Assembly (NCBI RefSeq): GCF_903166545.1
Contig: NZ_CAESCH010000002.1
Coordinates: 124,001 to 188,000 of the forward strand
Reading direction: 5' to 3'
Length of the DNA stretch: 64,000 nucleotides
From: Metabacillus schmidteae
GTDB lineage: Bacteria > Bacillota > Bacilli > Bacillales > Bacillaceae
This document shows, piece by piece, positions 49,489-57,566 of the stretch. The notes under the pieces were generated by a model, which ran no database searches, was not told the DNA's origin, and saw nothing but the letters and a program-made list of their open reading frames with translations. Position 1 is the stretch's first letter. The number at the start of each line of letters is the position of its first letter. Both the position numbers and the translations under genes were made by a program.

Positions 49489-51435
49489 ATGAATGAAAGA
49501 CAAAAGCTTATAACCTATTCAATCCTTGAAGGGCTTGTCATTGGACTGCTAATTATCCTGCATGTTCTGCTTGGCTGGATGGATCCTGTGTTGCTTTGGA
49601 TCGTTATCATCAATCTAGCAATTGGTATTATTGCTCTTTGGATCATCCCTTCCTATGCCTTTCAGTTGCTGCTGTTAGTAATCGCCTTATCGACAGGTAC
49701 TTACGGATTTAAAGTATATGCCACCGTTGAAATGAGTGTATTAGACGCATTTTATACAACCCTGCGTTTATTCTCTTTTAACACAGACACAGTCGTGGCA
49801 CAAACAGATGGAGTTATTTCCACGTTTCCTCTCTCCATCGAAATTGCACGCTGGGCAGCTGCTTTATATACAGTTTCAGCCATTTTCGCTGTCGCAACAA
49901 AATTATTTGGTCAATCAATGAAACTTTTTTGGTACCAATTATTTGGGAAGCATTATGTGATTTATGGATTTCATAAGCAAACGAAAATTCTTGCTAAAAA
50001 TTTAAGGCAGAGAAAGAAAAAAGTCGTGATAGTTGCAGATACAATAACGGAGCTTGAAAAAAGAGATCTTGAGGAACTAGGTGTTGTGGTGCTGACAAAC
50101 GATCGAAAAAAATATCAAAAAAGTCGATTGAAAAAAGCCGGGTATTATTTACTGTTTCATGAAGATGATACAAAGAATTTAGCAGAGTTAATTGAGTTAA
50201 AGGATCAATTTTTCAAAAGTAAATCAATGCAGGAATTTTTAAACTTAAAAATATACCTTCACTTGCAACATCAACATTCCTACGATATTTTTGAAAAATA
50301 TGTTGCTAAGCTTAAGGCTGAAAACAAGGAAGATGAGGACATACCGAAGTTTCTGCAAGATTATGTCCCTGTTCGGGTTGTGAATACGTATCGTTTGTTG
50401 GCAGAGAAGCTATGGGAAGATTACCCGCTCTATAAAGGGTATGAAGAGCGGGTACGGGACCAGCAAGGAGAGGAGCTTCAGTTAGCCATCATTGGATTTG
50501 GAGATACAGGAAATGCTGTGTTGCTAGAGGCGTTGGAGCGTGCGCATTTTTTAAATAAACGTATGCTTAAGGCGGTTATTTTTGATCAAGATGCAGAAAA
50601 ACTCAAGAAACGTTGGCAGAAAACGCATAGTAAGGTTCGATACATTGCTGATGTGCAGTTTGAGGAGTTTGATGCTGAATCTGAGCAAGTAAGTGAATAT
50701 CAAGAAAAGCTCCATTCCGCTTCACACATTATTGTAAGCTTACCGGATGATTCAATAAACATGACAATCGGAATGGAACTGTCAAAGGCATTCCCGGCAA
50801 AACCGATCATGATAAAAATGGCAAACGAAGCATTTATGAGTCAATGGATACATGATGATGTAGATGAGTTTGGGAACATCATTTGTTTTGGCGATTGGGA
50901 TGATGTGTTAAATGAGGATTATTTCATCAATGAAAAAATGGACACGGCCGCGAAACAGGTACACGGAAACTATATTAGAGATAAAGGAAAAGGTGTACCA
51001 TCGAAGTGGGAAAGGTTGGATGACTTTAAAAAAGAATCTAACCGAAAGCAAGCTGCACATGCGTTAACAAAGGTTGTAATGGCAGGTTTTACTCCAGTTA
51101 AAAAAGCAACAGACAGTGATGTCATTGTAAAGGAAAAAGAATTTAATCAACACATCCAACCAATCCGTGATCGACTGGCAGAAGTTGAGCATGAACGCTG
51201 GAACGCATTTCATTATATTAGAGGCTGGGATACAAAACATCATATAGAAAAGGGAAGCTGGAAGGATGAGCAGAATAAACTTCACGGCTGTCTTGTATCA
51301 TTTGAACAATTGCCTGAGGTTAGTAGAAAAGTCGGTATAGAAAAGTCCTTTGAATATTGGGATTACCAGGTTGTGGACCGGTTGTATAAGACAGTTGTAA
51401 ATGAACTGGGTTACCAGATTGTTCGGCGGAAATAA
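49489..51435 (+). CDS. membrane RCK/TrkA-N protein with C-terminal RyR domain
   Basis: Protein of 648 residues. Three to four N-terminal helices and a pore-like loop (10-145) resemble a two-to-four-helix ion channel. A first TrkA-N/RCK domain follows (KHYVIYGFHKQTKILAKNLR, about 155-240), then a second Rossmann domain (LQLAIIGFGDTGNAVLLEAL near 330). The C-terminal ~90 residues match a RyR domain (LAEVEHERWNAFHYIRGW, HGCLVSFEQLPE, WDYQVVDRLYKTV). RyR-TrkA fusions are known from surveys of nucleotide-dependent conflict systems. Its proximity to the TIR-SLOG operon suggests a nucleotide-gated membrane effector, but it is on the opposite strand and could simply be a potassium-type regulator. Confidence 0.75.
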   Translation: MNERQKLITYSILEGLVIGLLIILHVLLGWMDPVLLWIVIINLAIGIIALWIIPSYAFQLLLLVIALSTGTYGFKVYATVEMSVLDAFYTTLRLFSFNTDTVVAQTDGVISTFPLSIEIARWAAALYTVSAIFAVATKLFGQSMKLFWYQLFGKHYVIYGFHKQTKILAKNLRQRKKKVVIVADTITELEKRDLEELGVVVLTNDRKKYQKSRLKKAGYYLLFHEDDTKNLAELIELKDQFFKSKSMQEFLNLKIYLHLQHQHSYDIFEKYVAKLKAENKEDEDIPKFLQDYVPVRVVNTYRLLAEKLWEDYPLYKGYEERVRDQQGEELQLAIIGFGDTGNAVLLEALERAHFLNKRMLKAVIFDQDAEKLKKRWQKTHSKVRYIADVQFEEFDAESEQVSEYQEKLHSASHIIVSLPDDSINMTIGMELSKAFPAKPIMIKMANEAFMSQWIHDDVDEFGNIICFGDWDDVLNEDYFINEKMDTAAKQVHGNYIRDKGKGVPSKWERLDDFKKESNRKQAAHALTKVVMAGFTPVKKATDSDVIVKEKEFNQHIQPIRDRLAEVEHERWNAFHYIRGWDTKHHIEKGSWKDEQNKLHGCLVSFEQLPEVSRKVGIEKSFEYWDYQVVDRLYKTVVNELGYQIVRRK

Positions 51436-51440
51436 ATAAA

Positions 51441-51475
51441 AAACAGCAGCGGGAAAGGAATCTGCTACTGTTTTC
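51441..51475. terminator. bidirectional terminator
   Basis: AACAGCAGC pairs with GCTACTGTT (one G-U) between convergent genes, with an A-run on the left and TTTTCTT on the right. Confidence 0.75.
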
Positions 51476-52282
51476 TTAAATTCTACTAAAATACTCAGCG
51501 CTTTCAATCATCAATCGACAGTCCAAATAGTTACTCTCACTCAAATCAATCTCAAAAATAAAATCCTTATCTCCAATGAAAGGCTTCACCATTTCCCAAT
51601 TTATTTGACCTTTTCCAAGTGGTAATGAATCATGCTCTACACCAAGTGAATCAACAAGGTGAAAATAGTTAGCATAGTGAGCATATGTTTTTAGATGATT
51701 CTGTAATGCTCGATTGTTTCCATTTAATGCGATAAAAGAATGGCTAATGTCGATATTTAAAGGCAGATGAAGTGGACGAACAATTTCTTCTAGCAGATGA
51801 GGGTTTTGGGCTGAAAAAATACCTTGTGTTGTATCTTCCCATAAAAAGGTTGTATCACACATATGGAGAATTTCCTCAATCCGCTTTCTTGTTTCGTATC
51901 GAGCTGCTATGTCCGTGAACGCCGAGCTTTCAGACTGAGAATAATGACAATGGACAATACATTTGATCTGTTCCTGTCTACAAATAGCGGCCAACAGCTC
52001 TGATGACCAGTTATAGAACTGCCGCATTTCCTGATTAGAGCTAATTATATCTAAATAGCGCCCATTATGCTTCATTGGGTGATGAAGATAGACACGAATT
52101 CCCCTTGCTTTTAAAAATTGAATAGTGTTTACTATTTCATCCGGGTGATGAAGGTTTTTCTCTGTTAAATGAAGCTCGATAATCTCTGGATCATAGAGGA
52201 TACGATCTTGTATCTGCTCTTGGTTAATGGCGGCTTTTAAACGGATATATTTGATAATTCTCAGCCCCTTTATATTAATCAC
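51476..52282 (-). CDS. xylose-isomerase-like TIM-barrel protein
   Basis: Protein of about 268 residues of the AP-endonuclease-2/sugar epimerase superfamily. Metal-site segments are visible: IVHCHYSQSESSAF, FLWEDTTQGIF, LNIDISHSFIAL, YFHLVDSLGVEHDSLPLGKG and FIFEIDLSES. Substrate is unknown. The start is unclear: GTG 52282 lacks a ribosome site, and the good AAAGGGG lies inside the frame with only ATT or ATC codons at proper distance. It is a lone gene between convergent RCK-RyR and brnQ neighbours. Confidence 0.75.
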   Translation of the reverse strand: MINIKGLRIIKYIRLKAAINQEQIQDRILYDPEIIELHLTEKNLHHPDEIVNTIQFLKARGIRVYLHHPMKHNGRYLDIISSNQEMRQFYNWSSELLAAICRQEQIKCIVHCHYSQSESSAFTDIAARYETRKRIEEILHMCDTTFLWEDTTQGIFSAQNPHLLEEIVRPLHLPLNIDISHSFIALNGNNRALQNHLKTYAHYANYFHLVDSLGVEHDSLPLGKGQINWEMVKPFIGDKDFIFEIDLSESNYLDCRLMIESAEYFSRI

Positions 52283-52400
52283 TAATAATATGTATTCATA
52301 ATTACCTTCTATTATAAAGGGTGGTATGATGTTTCATAAATTCTTTACAATAATTTTCAACTTTACATTATCAAAACAACAAAGCATACGAAAACAGCCG

Positions 52401-52436
52401 AAAAAAAACCCTAGAAGAAACAATTCTCCCAGGGTT
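52401..52436 (-). terminator. terminator of brnQ copy 1
   Basis: On the minus strand AACCCTGGGAGAA pairs with TTCTTCTAGGGTT, followed by eight T (52401-52408 on the + strand are A). Confidence 0.85.
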
Positions 52437-53745
52437 AATCTTTTTTAACAATACTAACGATATATCCAACTACTGTACCTGCAATCGCCGGTACTAACCA
52501 ACCAATCCCGATATTAAACAGCGGAATAACATCTAAATGTAATCCGTCCACATTCACACCGGCTGCTTTTAATCCATCAATAATACTAAAAACAGCTGTG
52601 ATACTTAAACTAATGATATAAACAATTGATTTTGTAGGTACAACATAATCCAAAAAGGATAAAAGGATTAAGACAATTGCTAAAGGATAAAGAGCTGTTA
52701 ACAACGGTACTGACACTGAAATCAGCTGTGTTAGGCCGAAGTTGGCTACACATGTGCTGAAAACAGATAAGATAAGAACGATTTGTTTATAGCTTAGTTT
52801 AGGAAATACTTTTGAAAGGTAATTTCCACAGGCAGATAATAAGCCGACATTTGTCGTTAAACAAGCAAACGTAATGGCCAGCCCTAATACGACTTTTCCA
52901 AGTGAGCCAAAAAGGATACTTGCTGCTGAAGATAAAATGGCTCCGCCGTTATCTAAATATCCTGTTGTTGATACGCTCGTGGCACCGATAAATGCAAGTG
53001 AAACATAAACAAACACAAGTCCTGCGCTTGCAATGAGCCCTGCCTTTATACAAATCTTTGTAATGGCCATGCGGTCTTTTATTCCCTGCTCTTTAATTGT
53101 AGAGATAACCACAATGCCGAATACAAGAGCACTTAGGGTATCCATCGTTAAATATCCTTCTAAAAATCCATTGAAAAATGCACCATCTTTATAGTCACCT
53201 TGTGGCGTTTGAAAATCTCCCATTGGTGTTAGTAGTGCTTTTCCGGTTAAGATAACAAGAATAATTAATAAAGCGGGTGTTAGTATTTTTCCAATTCGAT
53301 CAACGAGCTTGCTCGGATTTAATGATAACCAGTAGGAAAGCCCAAAGAAAATGATCGTATAAATCAGTAAAGGTGTATTTTTGTCTGCTAATTGGTCTGG
53401 AAGAAACGGTATGACACTAATTTCATATGAAACAGTCCCGGTTCTTGGGATTCCGAAAAAGGGTCCGATCGTTAAATACAAAATAATCGGAAAAATCAGA
53501 CCAAATATAGGATGAACTTTGTTTCCGATTGTTTGAATGTCATTACCAGAAAGTGCGATCGCAACAATTCCTAAAAAGGGTAAGCCAACACCAGTAATTA
53601 AAAACCCTAAAATAGCCGGCCACATATGTTCTCCAGCCTGTTGCCCTAATGCTGGTGGGAAGATCATATTTCCAGCTCCGAAAAAGAGTGCAAATAGCAT
53701 TAAACCGATAACAAGTGTTTGCTTACCGGATGTATGTTGATTCAT
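52435..53745 (-). CDS. brnQ: branched-chain amino acid:cation symporter BrnQ, copy 1
   Basis: Membrane transporter of 436 residues with about twelve helices, importing leucine, isoleucine and valine. Signatures are FALFFGAGNMIFPPALGQQAGEHMW-type N-terminus (split here as FGAGNMIFPPALGQQAG), GYLTMDTLSALVFGIVV and CLTTNVGLLSACGNYLS. ATG 53745 has AGGAGGA upstream and matches the family start. It is divergent from a second brnQ and shares its control region. No T-box or clear CodY box is seen between them. Confidence 0.92.
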   Translation of the reverse strand: MNQHTSGKQTLVIGLMLFALFFGAGNMIFPPALGQQAGEHMWPAILGFLITGVGLPFLGIVAIALSGNDIQTIGNKVHPIFGLIFPIILYLTIGPFFGIPRTGTVSYEISVIPFLPDQLADKNTPLLIYTIIFFGLSYWLSLNPSKLVDRIGKILTPALLIILVILTGKALLTPMGDFQTPQGDYKDGAFFNGFLEGYLTMDTLSALVFGIVVISTIKEQGIKDRMAITKICIKAGLIASAGLVFVYVSLAFIGATSVSTTGYLDNGGAILSSAASILFGSLGKVVLGLAITFACLTTNVGLLSACGNYLSKVFPKLSYKQIVLILSVFSTCVANFGLTQLISVSVPLLTALYPLAIVLILLSFLDYVVPTKSIVYIISLSITAVFSIIDGLKAAGVNVDGLHLDVIPLFNIGIGWLVPAIAGTVVGYIVSIVKKD

Positions 53746-53936
53746 AATTTCCTCCTGAAAAACTATATTAATAAAATTCCCTAAAATTCGACACAAAGGA
53801 TAGTTTAGCATAAGTTATAAGAATTTTATAGAAAAAAATAAATTTTATAATAACTTCCAGTGTTGAATCCTTATTTTAGAATAATCATAATTGTTTTAAT
53901 ACTCTATCTATTCGGGATAGACTAGATTTTAAAGTG

Positions 53937-53974
53937 GCTCCTTGTTATAATTCAGCCTATTATAATGAAGGAGC
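53937..53974 (+). promoter_or_regulatory. hairpin covering the ribosome site of brnQ copy 2
   Basis: GCTCCTT (53937-53943) and AAGGAGC (53968-53974) pair, extended inward by TTATAAT/ATTATAA. The right arm holds the ribosome site, so the hairpin could limit translation. It also carries TATAAT on both strands. Confidence 0.55.
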
Positions 53975-53983
53975 TTGGTAACC

Positions 53984-55300
53984 ATGCTAAAGAAAAATGA
54001 ACTTATTTTTATTAGTTTTATGCTTTTTTCGATGTTTTTCGGTGCGGGAAACCTTATATTTCCAGCATTTTTAGGTAGATCTGCAGGAGAAGATGTTTGG
54101 CTTTCTCTCGCGGGCTTTATTACAACTGCAGTAGGGTTGCCAATTCTTGGTGTTCTAGCTGTTGCCAAAGCAGGAAGTTTTCATACGCTTGCAAACAGAG
54201 TTCATCCATTTTTTGCCTTTTTATTTCCATTATTAATCTATGTTTCCATTGGACCTGGTTTAGCGATTCCAAGAGCTGGTTCGATTGCTTATGAAATGGG
54301 GATGAAGCCATTTTTACCAGAATCATTAATGAATCAGCCAGCCATGTTAGCTGTGTACACAGTTGTCTTTTTCGCTGTAACACTATGGTTAAGCTTACAA
54401 CCCTCTAAACTAGTTGATCGGTTTGGAAAACTATTAACGCCAACCTTGTTAATCATGATAGCATTAATTTTTGTAAAAAGTCTTGTCACACCGATGGGTG
54501 CTTTTTCAGAAGCAACAGGTGCGTATCAAGATAATTCATTTTTCCAAGGATTTATGGATGGCTATTTAACAATGGATGCACTAGCTGCGTTAGTGTTTGG
54601 AATTGTTGTTGCGAATACCATTCGAGCAAAAGGTGTATCAGATACAAAGCTTGTCTCTAAATATATGGGCTTTGCGGGACTTGGTGCGGGAATATTACTT
54701 GCGTCCATTTATACGATACTAGGATTTTTAGGTGCCTCAAGTGCAGGTCTTGGTGAAGCTGAAAATGGTGCAGGTGTATTAACTATTGTAATGAATGAAT
54801 TATTTGGCAGCATAGGCATTATCCTGCTTGGGTTACTGTTTACTCTTGCATGCTTATGCGTGTGTATCGGGCTTATCATTTCTTGTAGCCAATACTTTTC
54901 GTCTCTATTTCCTAAGCTGTCGTACAAAAAATGGGCAGTGATTCTTGCTGTACTAAGTTTATTGGTAGCAAACCTAGGTTTAAATCAGATTTTATCTATT
55001 TCTGTTCCAATTTTAGGAGCGATTTATCCAATCGCTGTTGTGTTGATTTTGCTGGGGCTTGCTGGAAACCTGGTGAGTCATTCTGTTTATTTGGTGTCAA
55101 CGATTTTTACAGCTGTATTTAGTGTGATTGAAACGATTAATACGACGTTTTTAAATGGTATGTTAAATGATGTATTAGGGGTTATTCCTCTTTATGAACA
55201 GGGTGTAGGCTGGATTTTACCGGCTTTTGTGGGAGTTGTGATTGGTTTTTTTATGAGGAAAAAATCTGGTCAAGCTGACTTTGAAGAGGTTGCTGCTTAG
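53984..55300 (+). CDS. brnQ: branched-chain amino acid:cation symporter BrnQ, copy 2
   Basis: Paralog of the divergent gene, 438 residues with about twelve helices. Family signatures FGAGNLIFPAFLGRSAGEDV, GYLTMDALAALVFGIVVANT and CLCVCIGLIISCSQYFS are visible. ATG 53984 is preferred (GAAGGAG ten bases upstream); a TTG at 53975 is in frame. The two copies are clearly diverged along their length, so this is an old duplication rather than a recent one. Confidence 0.92.
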   Translation: MLKKNELIFISFMLFSMFFGAGNLIFPAFLGRSAGEDVWLSLAGFITTAVGLPILGVLAVAKAGSFHTLANRVHPFFAFLFPLLIYVSIGPGLAIPRAGSIAYEMGMKPFLPESLMNQPAMLAVYTVVFFAVTLWLSLQPSKLVDRFGKLLTPTLLIMIALIFVKSLVTPMGAFSEATGAYQDNSFFQGFMDGYLTMDALAALVFGIVVANTIRAKGVSDTKLVSKYMGFAGLGAGILLASIYTILGFLGASSAGLGEAENGAGVLTIVMNELFGSIGIILLGLLFTLACLCVCIGLIISCSQYFSSLFPKLSYKKWAVILAVLSLLVANLGLNQILSISVPILGAIYPIAVVLILLGLAGNLVSHSVYLVSTIFTAVFSVIETINTTFLNGMLNDVLGVIPLYEQGVGWILPAFVGVVIGFFMRKKSGQADFEEVAA

Positions 55301-55301
55301 G

Positions 55302-55330
55302 GAGAGTGCGAGTTTTCGCGCTCTTCTTTT
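55302..55330 (+). terminator. terminator of brnQ copy 2
   Basis: GAGAGTGCGA pairs with TCGCGCTCTTC around GTTT, followed by TTTTTT. Confidence 0.85.
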
Positions 55331-55399
55331 TTATAGGCTGTTTTTGCATACTTTGTTGTTTTTGATGTAGATAAAAGTTGAAAATTGGTTCGTTTCATT

Positions 55400-55470
55400 G
55401 CGCTGCAGACACTCTCTTTCCTCACTTTCCACAGGAGTCGAGTGTCTTCCGCTCCATTCAACTACCATGA
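55400..55470. repeat. intergenic repeat-like sequence
   Basis: AGACACTC (55408-55415) pairs with GAGTGTCT (55441-55448). The surroundings (CACAGGAGTCGAGTGTCTTC, CCGCTCCATTCAACTACC) resemble an intergenic repeat I know from Bacillaceae genomes. Only one copy is in this window. No gene is seen in 55331-55590. Confidence 0.4.
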
Positions 55471-55590
55471 AAATAAACTTCTGTAATTTATAAAAAAAGG
55501 CAATACTTAATAAAACGCAGCTCATTCATTTTTTAAATAAGGAGAGTGCGTCTAATCCGTTGATCTACTGTAGAAAATGGACTGGATTGA

Positions 55591-56814
55591 TTAAGATGCT
55601 TCAGATTCTTGTAATGTAACTGTGTAGCCTAGACTTTCGAGTCTCCGCAGGGAATGTCGTACAATGGATTGCTCTCTCTGCTTATCAAAGTAGTCTTCGC
55701 CTAAGTCTACATACATTTCTTTACGAGTTAAGAGGTAATAAGCTATTCTCAATATGGCATGAGCCACAACTATTCCTGCTCGTTTCCTGCCTTTTCGTGA
55801 AGCTGTACGTCTATACAGTTCACCGAGATAGTTTTTAGATCTTCTTACTGAATGAGCTGCTTCTGTTAATGCTGACCTTAAATACTTATTTCCTTTTTTA
55901 GTTTTGGCTGATTTCCTTTTTCCAGCACTTTCATTTTGTCCAGGAACTAAGCCTGCCCAGGAACACATATGAGCTGCACTTGGAAATTGTTTCTTAACAT
56001 CAGTCCCTATTTCTGATAATATTTGTTCAGCCATTCTTGTAGCTATACCAGGAATAGAGTCTAGTCGTTCGACATCTTCCTGATGTGAACTTACTCTTAC
56101 AGCTACTTCTTTATCTAACATATCGATTTGCTCAGTCAAAAAATCAATATGCTTTAAAATGGTTTTCAACATAAGACGTTGGTGCGAATTGATATATCCT
56201 CTAAGTGCGAGCTCCAATTCATCTTTCTTCTTTTTCATTGTACGTCGAGCGAAGTTTGCTAGTTTTTCAGGATCGTCTTCACCATCGGCAATAGCGTTAA
56301 GCATATCCCGAGCTGAAACACCCATAACATCTGAAACCACAGAGCCTAGCTTAATGTTTGCACCCTCTAACACCTTTTGTATGCGATTATGTTGTCTAGC
56401 ACGTTCTTCAATGATACTCCGACGATACCGAACCAGTTCACGGAGTTCCCGTTGGTTCCGATCTGGAATGTAACTGGCTTTTAAAAGTCCATGACGAAGA
56501 AGTTTTGCAATCCATTCTGCATCTTTGACATCTGTTTTACGTCCTGGAACTGCCTTAATATGTTGGGCATTGACAACCAAAAACTCAATATCTTCAGCCT
56601 CTAGTAAATTCACAATTGGTTTCCAGTAAACACTCGTGCTCTCCATAGCAACATGGGTACAATTATGCTGTTTAATCCAGTCAACCAACTGTAATAGAAA
56701 TACAGTTTTAGTAGAAAACGTTTGAATCTCCTTTCCTTCTGGTGTCATAATACATGCAGTAATATTGTCCTTGTGAACATCCATACCACATGCTTTTTCA
56801 ATGACTACATCCAT
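55591..56814 (-). CDS. IS110-family transposase (DEDD recombinase)
   Basis: Recombinase of 407 residues. The RuvC-like DEDD domain has GMDVHKDNITACI near the start, AMESTSVYWKP and GRKTDVKDAEWIAKLL. The C-terminal transposase_20 domain has LDSIPGIATRMAEQILSEIG and the catalytic-Ser region CSWAGLVPGQNESAGKRK. ATG 56814 is chosen because AAAGG lies eight bases upstream; earlier in-frame ATGs lack spacing. IS110 enzymes use a bridge RNA from the element to choose target and donor. Confidence 0.92.
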   Translation of the reverse strand: MDVVIEKACGMDVHKDNITACIMTPEGKEIQTFSTKTVFLLQLVDWIKQHNCTHVAMESTSVYWKPIVNLLEAEDIEFLVVNAQHIKAVPGRKTDVKDAEWIAKLLRHGLLKASYIPDRNQRELRELVRYRRSIIEERARQHNRIQKVLEGANIKLGSVVSDVMGVSARDMLNAIADGEDDPEKLANFARRTMKKKKDELELALRGYINSHQRLMLKTILKHIDFLTEQIDMLDKEVAVRVSSHQEDVERLDSIPGIATRMAEQILSEIGTDVKKQFPSAAHMCSWAGLVPGQNESAGKRKSAKTKKGNKYLRSALTEAAHSVRRSKNYLGELYRRTASRKGRKRAGIVVAHAILRIAYYLLTRKEMYVDLGEDYFDKQREQSIVRHSLRRLESLGYTVTLQESEAS

Positions 56815-56819
56815 AAAAA

Positions 56820-57004
56820 ACATCCTTTCTACGGCACAAATAATTATTGGAGGCTGGTGCAGCAACCAGAATGGGATTAATCTACCATGTGTGCTTCCCG
56901 TAAGGGAGCGACAGTCAGTGGTGCACCGTGGTCGTTGGAGTCAGACTATAGAATGGGCTCTCACGCACCATAGTTTATCGACCTTCCTCTCCCAGCCGTA
57001 GAAA
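56820..57004 (-). ncRNA. candidate IS110 bridge-RNA region
   Basis: Non-coding 5' end of the IS110 element. A perfect 10-base inverted pair, GCCGTAGAAA (56995-57004, + strand) and its complement (56826-56835), brackets about 160 bases with several internal stem candidates, for example CTTCCCGTAAGGGAG at 56894-56908. This is where IS110-group bridge RNAs are encoded. The RNA itself is inferred. Confidence 0.45.
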
Positions 57005-57042
57005 CAGTATTGACGGTTTATAATCATTTTCATTCTCTGTGG

Positions 57043-57066
57043 TGAAGCGCTGATTTTTGCGCTTCA
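57043..57066. other. 8-bp stem-loop beside the IS110 element
   Basis: TGAAGCGC (57043-57050) pairs with GCGCTTCA (57059-57066) around TGATTTTT. No T-run follows. Confidence 0.5.
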
Positions 57067-57203
57067 TGGATGGCTATAGAGTTAAAATAGTGTTTTAAAA
57101 GCCACAACCTTTGTGAAAACAGCCTTTTTATAAAAACTTTATAATTGTAAAGTATGAATGAGATTGACTAGATTGTATAATAAAGAAAAGGAGGTGAAAT
57201 AGA

Positions 57204-57455
57204 ATGGAAAAGCTATTGAATCAAATTCTTACTGAAATGAGAGAGAAGTTTGACAGGGTTGATAAAAAATTTGACAGGATGGATGAAAGATTCAACAGGA
57301 TGGATAAAAGATTTGAAAAGGTAGAAGTGCAAATGAAAAAAGGCTTTAGCGAAGTGAATCAGCACTTGGATCGCATAGAAGTTGCTCAGAATCAGGATGT
57401 GATTGCGATCTTGAAAAAAATCGATAGAAATACAAGAACAGGTGCCTCACACTAG
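57204..57455 (+). CDS. small coiled-coil protein with 7-residue repeats
   Basis: Protein of 83 residues preceded by an ideal AAAGGAGGTG site. The centre repeats a seven-residue unit (KFDRVDK, KFDRMDE, RFNRMDK, RFEKVEV), giving a regular coiled coil. A second helical stretch follows (HLDRIEVAQNQDVIAILKKI). Such short proteins occur in Bacillaceae and phages, without known function. It may oligomerise. Convergent with the SEC-C gene. Confidence 0.7.
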   Translation: MEKLLNQILTEMREKFDRVDKKFDRMDERFNRMDKRFEKVEVQMKKGFSEVNQHLDRIEVAQNQDVIAILKKIDRNTRTGASH

Positions 57456-57522
57456 CTTCTTAACCATCATTTCTAAATGCCCCGTAGCCACTTCTACTTC
57501 GTGATTCATTTTTCAAAAACAA

Positions 57523-57558
57523 AGGGACTTGTCCCTGATACCCTGGGACAGTCCCTTA
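57523..57558 (-). terminator. terminator of the SEC-C gene, palindrome-like
   Basis: AAGGGACTGTCCC on the minus strand pairs with GGGACAAGTCCCTT around AGGGTATCA, followed by TGTTTTTG. The GGGAC/GTCCC core resembles the GACAGG family and may be a relative. Confidence 0.75.
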
Positions 57559-57566
57559 ATAAAAAC

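Larger units (their letters stand above)
55571..57004. mobile_element. IS110-family element (boundaries approximate)
   Basis: The recombinase gene with a 190-base non-coding stretch on its 5' side is the IS110-group layout. Exact ends are uncertain. A shared GTAGAAA lies at 55571-55577 and 56998-57004 and could be the core or element edge. There are no long terminal repeats, as expected for the family. Confidence 0.55.

Noticed and set aside
53815..53840. CodY box between the two brnQ genes (AATTTTATAGAAAAAA)
   Set aside because: The centre is one base too long and the right half does not match.
53746..53983. T-box leader for brnQ
   Set aside because: No T-box consensus (AGGGTGGNACCGCG) or specifier structure in the 238-base gap.
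56159..56473. Open frame of about 100 codons on the + strand inside the IS110 transposase
   Set aside because: Antisense shadow of a clearly conserved gene; composition is Ser/Phe-rich as expected for an antisense frame.
41300..57520. Recent acquisition of the whole 41-57 kb segment, because canonical GACAGG palindromes are missing from it
   Set aside because: Absence is suggestive, but base composition looks similar to the rest and 32-38.4 kb also lacks them, so I do not claim a transferred island.
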